Positions 32,900 to 46,970 of a DNA stretch of 64,000 nt are shown piece by piece. Under the pieces are notes generated by a model that was not told where the DNA came from, ran no database searches, and worked only from the letters and a program-made list of their open reading frames with translations. Where the stretch lies: contig JAMWET010005504.1 of the NCBI GenBank assembly GCA_024036415.1, positions 258,501 to 322,500 on the forward strand. The letters run 5' to 3'. Positions within the stretch are counted from its first letter, which is position 1. Each line of letters begins with the position of its first letter. The DNA is from Prochilodus magdalenae (taxonomy: Eukaryota > Chordata > Actinopteri > Characiformes > Prochilodontidae). Position numbers and translations under genes: made by a program.

Positions 32900-34356
32900 G
32901 AGGCAGGCCTGCCGGTAGGCAGCAACCGCGCGTGTTTAGGCCATGTGCTCGCTCTGAGTTCTGGTGAGGGCCTTAAGGTGCTGTACAGAGCTATTTGTGT
33001 CGGCCAAATGGAAACGCTCACGTTTTGGCGTATCGGGACAACGCTGAACGAACCGGAAGCGTCCTGTGTCTACAGACGACCATCTTTATCTTTAACGTGT
33101 TTAAATCTGCGCGTTTCTGAAGATTTATATCAAATTAAGCTGCTTTTTAAGCCCATTTGCCTCACAAATCAAGCAAGGGCTCCCTTTAGCTTAACAAAAG
33201 GGCTTGGTAGGGCCAAGCCAATGCACGAGAAGCGCGCATGTACCAGCTGCAGGCTGGTTGTTCTTTTCAGCTTGCCCGACGGAGCAGAAACCACACGTCT
33301 GAGTGTCAATCTGAATCCCCTTCTCAGGCAGGCGGCGGAGAAAGGGTTACCCGGGGGCGTGGCCTGTCGTTAATATGTAAACATCGGGCCGCCGCCGTTG
33401 GCCGGGCGGTTCTCTTCGCGTCATTGTGGGCGTTAATATTGATGAGCCCCGCCCCTCCGCGCTCTTCCCCCGTGAGAGGTGATGTCACGAGAGCTGCCCG
33501 TGTTCGTTCCAGCTGACTCCAGCCGCGGTCCGAGCGAGCGAGCGAGCCCGTCAAGAGAGCGCGAGGAGCGCAAACCAAACTAACGAACTAGAGAGAGAGG
33601 GAGAAAGAGAAGAAAAGACAGAAAAACGAAGAAGACAGCACCACCGAGCTCAACTTCATCGCGATTTCCACTTTTGCTGGCTTCGCTCGGCGTATTAGAG
33701 GAAGAGCGGTCTGTAACGCAGTTTGATTTCTGATCCATTCCCGCGGACTTAACCTGCAGCTCGCGCTCAGCAGTTTATGTGTCGCTCGGCGGAGATCTGT
33801 CGGACCTCCGGCTCCATGGACGGCCGTCGTTTCCAGCTGATTCGGTTGTTCGGAGAATATCTGCGTCCTGGCCGGGAGGAGCGCCAACTCGGTGTGGTGA
33901 CAAATGTCAACAAATGAACCAGCTGTCCGCTAACCAAAGCGTCCAGACTCGGAGGAGCGATCTGCGTCCAGCAACTTTCCAGCTTTCTTTCTTTTGATCT
34001 GAGAGAGGGATAGAGGGAGAGAGAGAACCGACCAGGGCGGCAGGTTTAAACACTCTTAAAGGCGCTCTCTCGTCTCAGGAGAAGATGGAGCGCTCTGACT
34101 GAACTGAACACACTGTACCGGACGTAAACACGCCTTTCAGTTTCCACATGGAAATGGATTAAGTGCAGCGTTTGAGGGGAAACCTTCTGGACGGAGTTAG
34201 CGGCTCCTGAATCCTCCCACTTCGGTCCTGTCTTTAAGAGAAAGGCGCAGGCCAAAGTGAGGAATTCAGTCGGCTGTAAAGAATTCACTGCTTCTTCTTC
34301 TACATCGAGACTTGGCCTTTCTGATTTCAGAGTGAAACCGAACCCAAACCGAGCTG
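32900..34356 (+). promoter_or_regulatory. CpG-rich dbp promoter and 5' leader
   Basis: CpG density is high from about 32.9 to 34.1 kb. GC-box sequence (GCCCCGCCCCTCC, about 33448) and a CRE-like GTGATGTCACG (about 33479) suggest a TATA-less promoter near 33.4-33.5 kb. A long leader would follow. It contains several upstream ATGs with short frames: 33779-33997 (72 codons), one at 33904, one at 34085 (5 codons) and one at 34148 (4 codons). These could reduce translation if the leader is unspliced. Confidence 0.55.
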
Positions 34357-34546
34357 ATGTCTAGGCAACTTTCTCAGCTGTTACCTCCAGAGCTCCCCGC
34401 TGGAGCCAGTCCACAGTTTGGCCCTGCTAACCCAGCGCCCTCCACTCCTAACGGCCACCTGAACTCTATGGCCAGTCTGAAATCTCTCCTACAGCTCCCT
34501 ATTAAAGGAGACACCAGAGCGAAGGACTGTTGTGAGATGAAAGGTG

Positions 34547-34584
<38 letters not shown>

Positions 34585-37500
34585 CCTGAAATGGTTAGGC
34601 CTACAACCCTTCCCTCCCACTCACCGTGTTATTCCCTTTTGTTGTCAGTGGTGTTTGTGTTGTGTGTCTATTGTGGGCCTACACTCTTGGACTCTTAGCA
34701 AATATGTAGCACCAACAAACAGAAAGGCTCTTAACACTGTAACTGTGGTGGAACCCTCTGTGGTGCTGCATGCAACCAAGGCAAGCTCTTTAAATGACAG
34801 CCCTCAGCTTTGTCCTGTCCTAGAGAAGAGCCATTTAACTAGGCAAAGAACTATTAATGCATCCCAGGGGCTGTCATGGCTCTGTATACGACCCTGATCT
34901 TCACTAAAGAACCTATGAGGAGCCCATGTTTGAGGGGCACAGTCAGTGACAGTTACATAAAACAGGAAGAAAAGAAAGAGCTAAGAGGAGCTGCTGTTTT
35001 TCCTGGTTACAGTAGCTCCATTAAACCCTCCAGTGCTCGTTTCAGTGGTCATTTTTTCATTAAGGTTTTTCAGTTGTACATTTCTTAAAGGCACTAAGAC
35101 TGGCATTAAAGGGATGCCACACTGAGCTGTTGGCCAGACCTACAAGAATGACTGCCTGTGCTGTTTGGCCCCCTCTGGTGGCATGTCTATGCCATGGCGA
35201 GGTCTAAGAGGCTTTTCTCTATTGTGGTATCCAGTATGGTGGTGGTGGTGATGATGATGATGGTGATGAGCACTGAATGATTGTGAACTAAGATGTTTTC
35301 CAATTGCTAATGCTGTTTCAGATTAGAGGGCATGTGAGGAAAGGGTGTTCTATATTAAATACCTACTGAAGGTGAGGTAGAAGGATATTGTTAAGCAGGG
35401 CTGTTCGGATTGCATATGGGAAGAATTAGATGCAGGCTTTAGCTTCAGCGGTTTTTCCTCATCCAGAGCTGCTTCTTGTTGGCTTTGTTCAACGCCCTCA
35501 AATACACCCACACTCTCTATCTCCCTTTCTGCTTCTCCTCTCACCCCCCACCCTGCGTAAGTACTACCTCTTTCTATCTGTCAGCATTTGCTTCTTTATC
35601 ATCTTCTGCATATATTGAATTACCCCATGCCATATCTATACTTGACATTGTGCTATATGGTTCTACACTGTAAATTAGAGCTTGGTTGAGGTGTATGTTG
35701 TAGTATATAAGTAAAGAAAACTGATGTAGAATTATATAGATTTTAAAATTTAGATATTGATATAGATATTGATTTATATAACGATAAAGAATATTACCAT
35801 AGAGTATAGAAAATAAAATTGGCAGATATTATAATGATAGTTAATTATGCTATAAGCCAAAAAAAACCCATTGCAGTTCATGTGTAAGAAAATACCAGTA
35901 TACACCATATATGCATGTATGTATTTAGTCAAGGTTTGAAAAACACAGGGCTTTCCTGGCCATAATTAATCTCTGGAACCCCCCCCATAAAAAACAAACA
36001 AAAAACAACTTACGATGATGTTATGCTGTCACTGTTTAGGTGCTTCGCCCACCAATACAAGGTTGGTTCTTCATAGCCTGTTAACAGTCCCTATGCTTTG
36101 AATACCTCTGAAAAAACGTTACGAAATGCCATAACGTGTATAAATCTGAAAACTTTTCCAATTTTTTCAATTTTCATTTCTTAATCTGAAGACAAAACTG
36201 TCTGGAAGACCACACTAGACCCTTTACCAACCTAGTCCCCATTACTAATCTAGGCCTTTTACCAAATTAGACCTTTTACCAAATTAGACCCCTTACCAAA
36301 CTAGACCACGTTACCATAATAGGCCCTTTATCAAATTAGACCCCTTTACCAAAGTAGACCACATTAATATAATAGGCCCTTTATCAAGTTGACTTGAATT
36401 GAAAGTTGATTTGAATCAAACTAGACCCTTTACCAAACCCGACCATATTACCAAACTAGACCCTTTACCAAACCCGACCATATTACCAAACTAGACCCTT
36501 TACCAAACCCGACCATATTACCAAACTAGACCCTTTACCAAACCCGACCATATTACCAAACTAGACCCTTTACCAAACCCGACCATATTACCAAACTAGA
36601 CCCTTTACCAAAACCACACCGCTTTACCAAACTAGACCCATTACCAAACCAGGCCAGATTACCAAACTAGACCCTTTACCAAACCCGACCATATTACCAA
36701 ACTAGACCCTTTACCAAACCCGACCATATTACCAAACTAGACCCTTTACCAAACCAGGCCAGATTACCAAACTAGACCCATTACCCAAACCACACCGCTT
36801 TACCAAACTAGACCCATTACCAAACCAGGCCAGATTACCAAACTAGACCCTTTACCAAACCCGACCATATTACCAAACTAGACCCTTTACCAAACCCGAC
36901 CATATTACCAAACTAGACCCTTTACCAAAACCACACCGCTTTACCAAACTAGACCCATTACCAAACCAGGCCAGATTACCAAACTAGACCCATTACCGAA
37001 CCAGACCATATTACCAAACTAGACCCTTTACCAAAACCACACCACTTTACCAAACTAGACCCTTTACCAAACCAGGCCAGATTACCAAACTAGACCCATT
37101 ACCAAACCAGGCCAGATTACCAAACTAGACACTTGCCTTTTAAAATTATGTTGATCACAAAAGTATTAGATCGGTTTGTAATGTAACAAAAATATGTGTA
37201 AGATACAGCTGGAGATGACCTAACCGGCTCTATAATCCTGTGACAGGCTTAACATTAAATAGGAGCTACTGTATAATAATCATACAAAGGCATAATAAGC
37301 AACATACAAAATAAAACTAGAAAATGCCCATGATAGAGCTTGAGCTGCCCATACTGCACACCACGGTTTGATGCTCCTGGTAGGATCTCTAACTAGAATT
37401 TAGCACTATAGTAGTAATGGTAACAGGATGAACAAAGGCTACTTTTAAAGCCAATGAAAAAGTTTCTGCATTAAGCATTGCTATGTAATGAGATCACGTC

Positions 37501-40500
37501 CATAATATTATAATGGTATCTAGCCCTCAGTGCAAAAAAAAAAAACAGGCCAGGAAATGACTGGGATATCCTATGCTGTATTGTATGTTTGTACAGCATG
37601 GCTGCTTTGAGCTCAGGGTCTTTCTAAACATACAGAGCTGCCCACTAGTGGACAGCACACACAACAGAATGATGAGGCTGCAGAGCACAGAGTGATGAGG
37701 TTGCGTGTTAGAACTGTACTTGCAAGACACGTTTTACAGACTTGAGACCTTAACAAGGCAGATAAAGGGAAGGAATGCATCTGTTACATGCATCATTAGT
37801 GCCTGTATCGGGTCAGTAGTGAAATGAAGTGTATTAAACAGTTACTCCTTTAAGTGTATCGTTTTTCTCCCCCCACAGAAGTCTAAATGCATATTGCGTT
37901 AATGTACTGCTTACTCCGCATCCTTCCTCCGTGCTTTAAGTCAGTATTTCAGAACTGTAACCAGTGCAATCCGCTCCAGCTTCAACCTTCTTCAGCCCTC
38001 CATCTGAAGGAGATTGCTTTGCAGCCCTCAGCTTGGTCCTGTGGGTGTCAGTGTGTGATTCTGAGCTCATGGCAGCTGGGTAGTCAGAGACTTCTCTCTG
38101 TCTTGGCTATGCCCAAGTCTCGCATTCTTACTAAAGCACTCTGCATCGTCTTGAGACACACAATGTGTTTTATTTGGATGTTACTGTTTTAGGTGCTGAT
38201 TTTTAGGATCAAATAAAGAAATTTTGCCACTATATGTTAAATATTATCCCCTTAAATGCATGTTGGTCCACAGTAGTTTTATCACTCTGAACAAATACAT
38301 AACTGTACATCAGTGTGTATCATGCCTTAACCTCCTGAGACACCTGAGACACAGTTTTTATACTTGTTAGATCCTACTATTCACAAATAGCTATGAGAAA
38401 TTAAAATTGCACACCACGCAAGTCTGGGTCTCAGGAGGTTATAGTTGCAGTAGTTACTGAATAACACATAGTAATTAACGCATAATAAGTTTTTAGATCA
38501 ATAATTAAATGTTAACTGCGGCAAAACAGTAAAGGTGTAGGAGACAATGTGACAAACAGAAATAACAAAAGTTTTAGCTTTTTAAAAAAATAATGTATAT
38601 TGAGTATGTATCCACTGTTTTATTCAGCTTCCTCAGACTGTGCTAGTGTGGTGTTCAGTGTAAGACTACTATACTGAGACGTTGTACAGTAGGGAAAGTG
38701 TCCATCATGCCTTAATGTAACACAAGTGTGTTTTTTTTTTTTTTAGATAAAGAGAAGCCCTTAGACTCAGACGAGGACTCGCTGGGTGGGGTCAGGGGCG
38801 TGGCCGGAGGAGCAGGCGCCATGCGCAGCTCATCTCAGTCAGCCTTTCTGGGACCATTACTGTGGGAGCGCACCCTACCTTGCGATGGCAGCCTGTTCCA
38901 GCTGCAGTACATGGACCTCGAAGAGTTCTTGACAGAGAACGGGATGGGCTGCATGCCATCAGGAAACACCTCCAGCGCCCAGGCCCAAATCCCCTCGCAG
39001 AGCACACAGTCGGCCGTACCGAGCCAGAGCTCCCAGTGTCCCCCTTCCTCGCCGCCCCCCTGCTCCTCCTCTGCTTCCTCCATCTCCTCCCTCTCTTCCT
39101 CATCATCCTCTTCCTCCCTGCTGGGCCTGGACGTGCCGCAGGGCCCAACTACGGGGATGATGGGAGGTCCAGAGTGTCTGCATGGTAAGTGTGTATGTGT
39201 GGGTTTGTTTTCATGTAGGTGGCAACATGCAAGATTTGTCGTTCTATTAATGAAAATAATGAAGAGAGATATTTTAAAAGTTTGTTGTATGAATTGTAGT
39301 CTACAGGTAATTTATTTCTCCACCACAATTCATATTCTCCACGAGGGCCATTTTAGCATTGGAGTAGCTTTTTGCCATCATAGATAAAATGGTAAGCCAA
39401 ACCAGCAGGACCTGATGAATACATATATGTTTGCAATGAAAAATCCAAAAGTCCTTTCTTACTGTATGTATCAGCTGCAGACTGAACCACTTTGGGGCAG
39501 TTTGGACATTGGGGCTCTTTATTTATTAATATCTGGATTCGTTTAGTCACAATCAAATTATGGATGGATGACAACTACCATAAACACTATTTGCCAAGCC
39601 GTAGTTTGTATGACTACGCTGGAAATGTTAGTTGATACTGCAAACGTTACAATTCACAAGTGATCAACTACTATGCACACTAGGACATGACTGAGTAAGT
39701 GAATGGAGATAATGTGCACTACACACATGTGCACACATGATAGATGCATATTATCATTTCACAGAGGCCAGAAAATTGCATACATACATATATGTGATGG
39801 ACCCACCTCCTGCCACTGTATCAAAAGTGTGTGTACTTTCTTTGACAAACAGCAGGTATGTTTAGGATTTATATTGTTATTAAGTGCCTGTATGTGTGCA
39901 TTTGAGAGCATATACAAGTTTCAGTATACAGTTGTCTGAGCACAGACTCTATGTGAGTCTCCATTTCTTCGTACATAAATTGAATTGAATTTATGAAACT
40001 GAACAAGTGTATATATAAATGAATTTGAATCCGAATGGCATAGACACGTGGGCATGAGCTACTGTGCCAGGTGAATTCTGGCCACATCACTGTCCAGTGG
40101 GTGGACCTTTGGAGTGGACAGTAATCTAAAATGACATGCTATATATCAGTCATGCTCACAATAACACTGTTAAATATCACACTGAATATTCTGATTGCTC
40201 AAAGAAAGATCGTTAGTTTAGGATAATAGTTTTATGATGCTGATTAATGGGTGTCCTTCCGCACCTAATCATGTCAGTCCACGTGCAGCGCTAGTACTTT
40301 GATCAGCATGTTTTGGTTAACAGTAAAGCAAACGGGCCGCTTTTTGTAAAGCAAACAACTGACATATTTGTGGTGGGAAAATGCTGAGCCATGCTAACGT
40401 GACTATTAGCTTCAAACACATTTCTGAAAACAACATACTGTTGTGCGGCATATGCTTGCTCTGTTTGGAAGCCATTGTTGTTTTGATCTCTTTCAGTTGC

Positions 40501-43500
40501 AAAGCTGCAGTAATTCAGTGTTTTTTGGTTTTTGTCTGACATAAACAGGACGAACATAGCTATCCGCAGGAGCCCGCTTTGAACAGATGTTGCACTAAGC
40601 TCACTCACGTGCAAGGCAGAAGCTTTCTATCTGAAGGCTAGTAGCCATATGATGTGAATAAAAGCAAAGACCACGGTTCTACACTTCAGCTAGGACTGCA
40701 CCATGCATTGTTTGCCAATTGCGACGTTGGCCTTTGCAGAAGGCTGCAGTATGCAAATGAGGTCTTTAACAAATCACAAACATTTGCGTGCTGTGTGCAT
40801 TCTGGCCAGCCCTGGACGCTCCAGATGAGTGTTTTGTGGTCGTTATGATGTTTCAAGCCACGGCAAGCATCGCTTCAGTGCAAGTCATTTAGGCTAGTCT
40901 TGTAGTCTATGTGGCATTAAGAGTGCACCAGTGCATTAATGTACTGCAATCATGTAGCGATGCTGCAATAGTTTTGTTCAGCAGGTATTTCAATTTGGCC
41001 ATGTTGCTACATGGTTAGCAAACCATATAGTGACTATATAAACTATAATCTATGTAAACTGTCAAAATCAGCAGTGCTAATGGTATGCTGTTAGCTTAAC
41101 GGCATTTATTATGAATGGTCATTCATGTTCATGTTGCACCCATGTCAATGCCTGTACTCATGTCCTTAAAGGCAGTGTCTGGTATGTTATGTGAAACAGC
41201 CATTCAGAAATAAGGCATTATAGAGAATACAGCAAAGAAAAAACAGTTGAGGGATTAGCAAGGAAATAGCTAAAGAAAGAGAGAGAGAGACAGAGAGAGA
41301 GGGGGGGCCAGCTTGGAAGTGGTGGGGGCTCTGGCAGTGTGTATTTTCCTCGCATGTTTTCGAGTCTTGTTCCCTCGCTCTCCCTCTTGCTTGCTGTCTC
41401 ACACGTTGAGGCCATGTGCAGGCGACTTGTCACGTGCTGATGCAGAGAGCAATGAAGTGAGAGAGCGAGGGGAAGGGAGGGGTGGAGGAAGAGAGGGAGG
41501 AGCCAGAGGCCTAGAGGAAGAGGGAGGGAGAGGGAGAGAGAGGGAGAGTACCTTTGCTGTCATATCAAAAGCTCCTAACGTTATCATTTCACAACATTTG
41601 AAAGGGCTACTCTTCTAAAAGTCACGTGGAGGTTCTTTAAACTCCAGACAGGTTCCTCACACAAGGTTCGTCTAGTTTCCCAAGCATCTCATTTCAAGAC
41701 TGTGCCATGTTTTCAGAAATAAACAAATTCATTCAGACTAGTTGGATGTGGAATGTGCTGTTTTAGAGAAACTCAGTATTCTTTGCTGGGGTGCTGACAC
41801 CATCAGATTTAACCATTTATAAGTCCAGTGTCCACCAGCTGGCCCAATGTTCTACTACACATTTCTATAACCTGAGAATATCCCAACCAGTTTGCAGTGT
41901 AGTCCTTAATGATAAGTCTAGTTACTGAATAATAGATCTAGGCATGTCATAGGTCTGGGATTTTAAGGGGTTAATATTCATTCTTGGCAGAGAGGCACAT
42001 GCATGGTGTTGTAAGGTAGCAGTCGCCAAGATGAAACCATTTCTTAGATTTATTGCTGTTTTTCCATCATCAACATTATATCTAAAAATTCAGAAGACGT
42101 GTTGGTTCACTACTCAACTCTGATATCAAAATGCCTGTATTAGATTTGTGGGCATCAGGACTCCTGATGCCAGGTTATTATTACCATCACCAAAAGATAT
42201 CAATGTCAAGAAGTTTCTCAACAGTAAACCATTTCACATTGAGTTTACAATCTCAGTTACTAACCTTTATGCTGAAATTCTATAAAACCTATGACATTTA
42301 AGAAGCTAAGTGTTTTCTTCAATGGCAAAGCTCCAGAGAACCGCCTTTATTTTAAGAATGCACCTGCTTTGTACATTGTAGAGACTAAAGACCAATATAA
42401 ATGGCAGACAATTAATGATGAACAAAATCCTGTCGGAACAAAAGCTCAAAACTCTGCAGGAGAGGGAAAAACATACTTTACTTTTGATGTAAATGTAACC
42501 AAACCCTTTCTTTTGCTGACTTTTGCATACGATGTGGGTGTAAAATTAATATTTCATATATTTTATATGTAAAAAGCTTCAACAAATTGTACATCAGATA
42601 TACTTTCAGAGGTTTGATGGTACATGATAAGTGTCCTGTTGTGCTTCTGAGCTTGATGATTTGGAGCCGGTGATAGTAGTAGCATCACCCATTTTAGAGT
42701 ACTATTAGAACCGGTGACTTCTAATTAAGGCTTCAGACATTGCTGCACTAAGTCCTGTTAGCCAGAACTAATTAGGTCCTCTTTGTAAAGCAATAGCTGA
42801 GAGCACTAATGCTATCCACAATATACTCAGAAAGCAAACCGTGACACAAGTGGTTATGATACAGTAACTATTGTCATATTGTCCACATTCAGTGTGCCTA
42901 TGTGTGCTTGTGCGTTCTCACTTGTGTGGGTGCGCGTTGAGTATGAAAGTATTACAGACAGCTGTGCTTCTTATTTGTGGTATTTCCTTTGGAGGCAGAA
43001 AGATGCTTAAGAAGGATCTTCTGTATGCCCAGGGGAAGGCAGGCTGCTGTTTTTTTCATGGGTATATTTTTAAATGCAGGAGAAGGAAACTGTATGCTCT
43101 TAGGAGCTGCATAATGTTGCTGCGAGAGGGCCTGGATTTTGCACAGCATTCTCATATCGCACTTCGTTTAATGTCATTTCATTTGCATGTTTTTGCTTTT
43201 AGGAAAAACAAAATCCAATATTTGGCTTGACTCTCCGGGCTTTTTGGGAGACGGCTCATCAGTAAAACATACAAGGAATTACGCTGATCTGGACCGGATA
43301 TGCTCTCAGATTAGGTCACATATATTTGAAGTTGTGTTGCAGTTTGTCTTTGAAAGATGGCGGTGTCCTGGGTTGTAAACATTGTTTCCTGGGCTTTGAA
43401 ACTTTATGTCACGAGTAAGAAAGTGCAAGTGCCTAAAACTTTATCGGTCTTAGAAAATTCAGAGGAAGGGCTTGATTATGCATGGGTGTCCTGAATCTGC

Positions 43501-46500
43501 AGCATTTGCATGTGGAGTCAGCATGTGATTTATGTGAATGGATTTGTAGTGTATAGCAGCTGCACTATAAAATGCCATTATGACTAATGTATAATAATTA
43601 TTGCTAAGTGCATGGCATTCAATTACTGCTCTAAAAGCATTTTTTCCTGTTGAAAAGGGAAATGGGCAAAGAGCACACATGCTAATGGAAGGCAGACATT
43701 AGAATTTTTTTGTTTGAATTTAGTTCGGAGCAAATGAATATCCTTCGAGTGGTATTGAGAGCAGAGAGGTATAAAAGACCTGCCTTTGAACAAAAGATAC
43801 TCGGCTCCCGGACTGGTTTGTAGACAAAATGTTTATTGTGAGGACTGGGGCTGTTTGTTGGCTTATGCCCGACCAGGCTGCCACTTGCTGTTACTGGCTG
43901 GTCTCCACACTGACCTCTGCTGCGCCCTTGTGGCTGCAATGTGTCATTGCGCCCAGTCTTGGCATGGACATGATCATGCAGGCACTTAATCCCCTCGTCT
44001 GCCATATAAACCCCTTACTTTCCAGTCTGCTGCCGAACAGTTTTGCCTGATGTTGGCAACTGCGATATCGGTATCGGAAAATTGTTCAGTATGCAACGTT
44101 CAAACAGCTCCAAATTTACTAGTATACTGTACTTTCATTAAAAACAAGTGGCTTAAATGGTTTTATTTGAGTCAGATGAGGCAAACCAACCATTCAGATG
44201 ACGTGAACACTGATCTAAATCTGCCCTGAATGAGAAGTCAACATTTCACAGTCACCATTCACAGTCATTCCATTTGAGTTTCTGTGGGCGTGTTTATGAA
44301 TATAAGCATTCACGCCAAACAAATTTAGATTTTTAAAAATAAGATTATTTTGACCATTTATTAATAATAGGGAACACTTAAATTGTAATGTGTTGCCTAA
44401 TTCAGAGGCAGGAAATGTAAATATCACAGCAGCATAACACAGACAACAAAGACAAGTCAGTAATATGAACACAATGACAAAAATAAATAATACGTTACAA
44501 AAGTTCTACCTATAGAAATATAGACAACTACAAGAATATTTCTATAGGCATTTATACAGGCATTGCCAAATATACCAGATATGCTATTTAGGGGAGTCCT
44601 GTACAAATATGCAAGAAATGAAGAAATGAAGATGATGCATGTTAAGCAAATTGTAAAGTTGTGTGAATAGACTATTGTAATAATCCAGTGTCAGTAATAT
44701 CCACTGAGTATCACTGTAACATGGTATTTTTTGTTTTTCCTTTTGATATAACCTCTTTAGGCGGACAGGCAGTGCAGCAGGACCCCTCTCCAAGCTCCTC
44801 CTGCCCACCTCCACCAGTGCCCCTCCCAAACAATGCTGATGATGTGATGGTGAACTTTGACCCTGACCCGGCCGACCTGGCCTTGTCCAGCGTCCCGGGC
44901 CAGGAGGCCTTCGACCCTCGGAGGCATCGTTTCTCTGACGAGGAGCTCAAGCCTCAGCCCATGATCAAGAAGGCACGCAAAATGCTGGTGCCAGATAATC
45001 AGAAGGTACTGTCACGATACAGCACCTCACTGTTAATACAGTCATATAGAGAAGTTTGGTTGAGCTCTAACAACACAAGAGCTTGTTCTCATTGTACAGC
45101 AGTTAGCCAGTGTGGTAGAGTTTGGCATGCTTTTGCTGTGCTACATGACGCAGCAGTGTTCCAGTCTACAGCGGGAGTAGCCTAAATGAAAGAAACCGTG
45201 TATACACACGTGCCGAAGTTGTGGTGATTATAGGTTTAATGTGTGAGCTGATAAATGCGCTCTTCAGGGGTGAAAACAACTGCAACTGCGGTTTGCTTAT
45301 ATTAAGTTCTGATGCAATGTTTTTGCAACCCTGTTAGCCAAATATATTTGCATTGCTAAAAGAAGAAGAAAGGCCAATAACTGTCATGATGAACAGGAAA
45401 TCCTTACCCCTGCAGGGTAAACAGGGCCCCGTAATAGGGTTGCGGATATACTGGGACAAAACTTAAGTGTATAATTGGTGTTACTTGAAGTAAGCTAATA
45501 ATGCAAATTATTTTATTTAGCCAAAAGGCAGAGAAAAAGATACAGAGCTATTTATCTGGGCTAAAGGTATTTATTTGTTACAAAGGCTCTAACATTTAAA
45601 CAAACTGGAACTGTATGTCTATCAGTATATTAGCCTAAAGTAGAATTCCAAAAATGTAATTTAATTAGTTTGTTGGGATGTAAATAAAGTCATCCAGAGT
45701 GGTTTGCTATGAATTGGTTTATTGTAGAGAAATGCACAACAGACTCAGGTTTCTGAGTTTTTATATTATGTGGGTGACGGTATAATAACTCTGTTTCAGG
45801 ACAGTATTTTCTCAAAACCTTCTGAGAATTAATTTCTGGGATCAGACATGATGTTCATTACAGCTTTAAGTAATAACTTTCTGTATGGGAGCTTTAAGAG
45901 GCATTACATGTTCAGGCAGCTGTTTCCTATCACCACCGTGAACAATTCTGACTTCAAGTACTCTTGAAGAATTTCACACGAAACCACTCTGAATGACCTC
46001 CTTGATGTCTGACTTTTAGAGCTTAGTGATTTAATTATGCTAAAAAAGTTACAGTGACCATCCAGTATGTATAGTGGCCCTCCAATGTAGGCTTCAGGTA
46101 ACCATTTCCCAATTAAATGAAATCAAATAGTTCTAACTGTTTTATTCTAAGTAACATATTAGTGACTGTATTTATTAATTAATTTACTTACTTACTAAAC
46201 AGTTCCAAATACTTAAGCGGGTTATTTAAAACCATTAATCTCAGTATAAGTGCTGTGGCAGTAAACACTGTAGAATCATGCAAATAAACATGAACACCGT
46301 AAAAAGTGATAAGAATATCTGGTTTTAAAACAAATGTTGATATCCAGTTAGATTTGATTCCAGATTTGTCCTGGATTTCTTTAGATGTGTGTATCCACAG
46401 TGTGGTTCAAACGTCCCAAGATCAAATGAAATACTGTTGACTTGATTTTTCATAAAACTAATTTTCAGTAAATTAATAACAACATTTTATAATTAATTTA

Positions 46501-46970
46501 AAAAAATTGGAAGCTTTTATGGCACTGGCCATTTTGAGCCCAAGTTAATAGAAGAAGATTGATTTTCAGATGATTTCAAGAGGCCATTTGTATTGGTCAG
46601 TTTATTAAGAAATAATATATGAACTTTGAAATTATGCCATAAAAACAACCGTACCACATTATTTCTGGCCACACAAGTAGAGAGACTCTACCTTTGAGCC
46701 CTCTGACCTTCTGTCTTATCTTTTTTCTCTTCCTGTCACACCTCACTCATGAAGGATGAAAAGTACTGGAGTCGCCGCCTCAAGAACAACGAAGCAGCCA
46801 AGCGCTCGCGAGATGCACGGCGGCTGAAGGAGAATCAGATATCCGTCCGCGCTGCTTTCCTCGAGCGGGAGAATGCCGCGCTCCGGGCGGAGGTAGCCGA
46901 TATGCGCAAAGAGCTGGGCCGCTGTCGCAACATCATCACCAAGTACGAGAGTCGCCATGGAGACTTATAA
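34357..46970 (+). CDS. dbp: PAR-bZIP transcription factor, D-box binding protein (DBP)
   Basis: Coding exons are 34357-34543, 38747-39184, 44761-45005 and 46755-46970, in frame, 361 aa. Exon 2 carries PLLWERTLP and [12 protein letters not shown], conserved N-terminal motifs of the family, and a Ser-rich run. Exon 3 carries the PAR domain ([17 protein letters not shown], about residues 260-284). Exon 4 carries the bZIP: basic region [18 protein letters not shown] (about 301-318), then a leucine zipper to the C-terminus. DEKYWSRR and [10 protein letters not shown] fit DBP better than TEF or HLF. Function known for the family: a nuclear dimer that binds TTAYGTAA D-boxes and carries circadian output. 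The exon 4 acceptor is AAG. Intron 2 has an E-box cluster. The fish paralogue (a or b) cannot be told. Confidence 0.92.
34549..34582 (+). repeat. (TC)17 microsatellite next to the dbp exon 1 donor
   Basis: Seventeen TC units start six bases into intron 1. In RNA this is a polypyrimidine tract right behind a weak 5' splice site. Confidence 0.95.
35168..35181 (-). promoter_or_regulatory. CTCF-like motif in dbp intron 1
   Basis: GCCCCCTCTGGTGG matches 13 of 14 positions of the reverse-complement CTCF core. Occupancy is not shown by sequence alone. Confidence 0.35.
36209..37130. repeat. Minisatellite with paired 17- and 18-bp units
   Basis: The array is built on ACCAAACTAGACCCTTT (17 bp) alternating with ACCAAACCCGACCATATT (18 bp), giving a 35-bp higher-order unit repeated identically several times from about 36420 to 36605. 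Variants replace the second half, for example ACCAAACCAGGCCAGATT and ACCAAAACCACACCGCTTT. The left part (36209-36380) is more diverged, and a non-repeat insert lies at about 36380-36415. Confidence 0.95.
38328..38441. mobile_element. Small MITE with 13-bp perfect inverted ends
   Basis: TAACCTCCTGAGA at 38328-38340 is the exact reverse complement of TCTCAGGAGGTTA at 38429-38441. The 114-bp body has no frame. Elements with these ends occur in many fish genomes by my recollection; no family name is claimed. Confidence 0.65.
39185..44760 (+). other. dbp intron 2
   Basis: The donor is GTAAGT and the acceptor is CCTCTTTAG. It contains five CACGTG E-boxes and a purine-rich tract (GA and GAGGG runs, about 41270-41550). 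I saw no extra exon. Confidence 0.75.
40045..41628. promoter_or_regulatory. Cluster of five CACGTG E-boxes in dbp intron 2
   Basis: Perfect CACGTG sites lie at 40045-40050, 40280-40285, 40606-40611, 41431-41436 and 41623-41628. CACGTT (41402) and CATGTG (41413) sit just before the fourth. Mouse Dbp is known to be driven by CLOCK:BMAL1 through E-boxes in the promoter and introns, so this is a candidate circadian enhancer. Further CACGTG sites lie in intron 3 (45207) and the 3' UTR (47330). Confidence 0.6.
45006..46754 (+). other. dbp intron 3
   Basis: The donor is GTACTG; the acceptor ends CATGAAG at 46754. AT-rich, with one CACGTG at 45207-45212. Nothing else was recognised. Confidence 0.7.

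Larger units (their letters stand above)
34544..38746 (+). other. dbp intron 1
   Basis: The donor is GTGAAT, with A rather than G at +5, so rather weak; a TC run follows from +6. The acceptor is a T run plus AG at 38745-38746. It contains a TC microsatellite, a CTCF-like site, a 0.9-kb minisatellite and a small MITE, each listed separately. No CACGTG was seen in it. Confidence 0.75.
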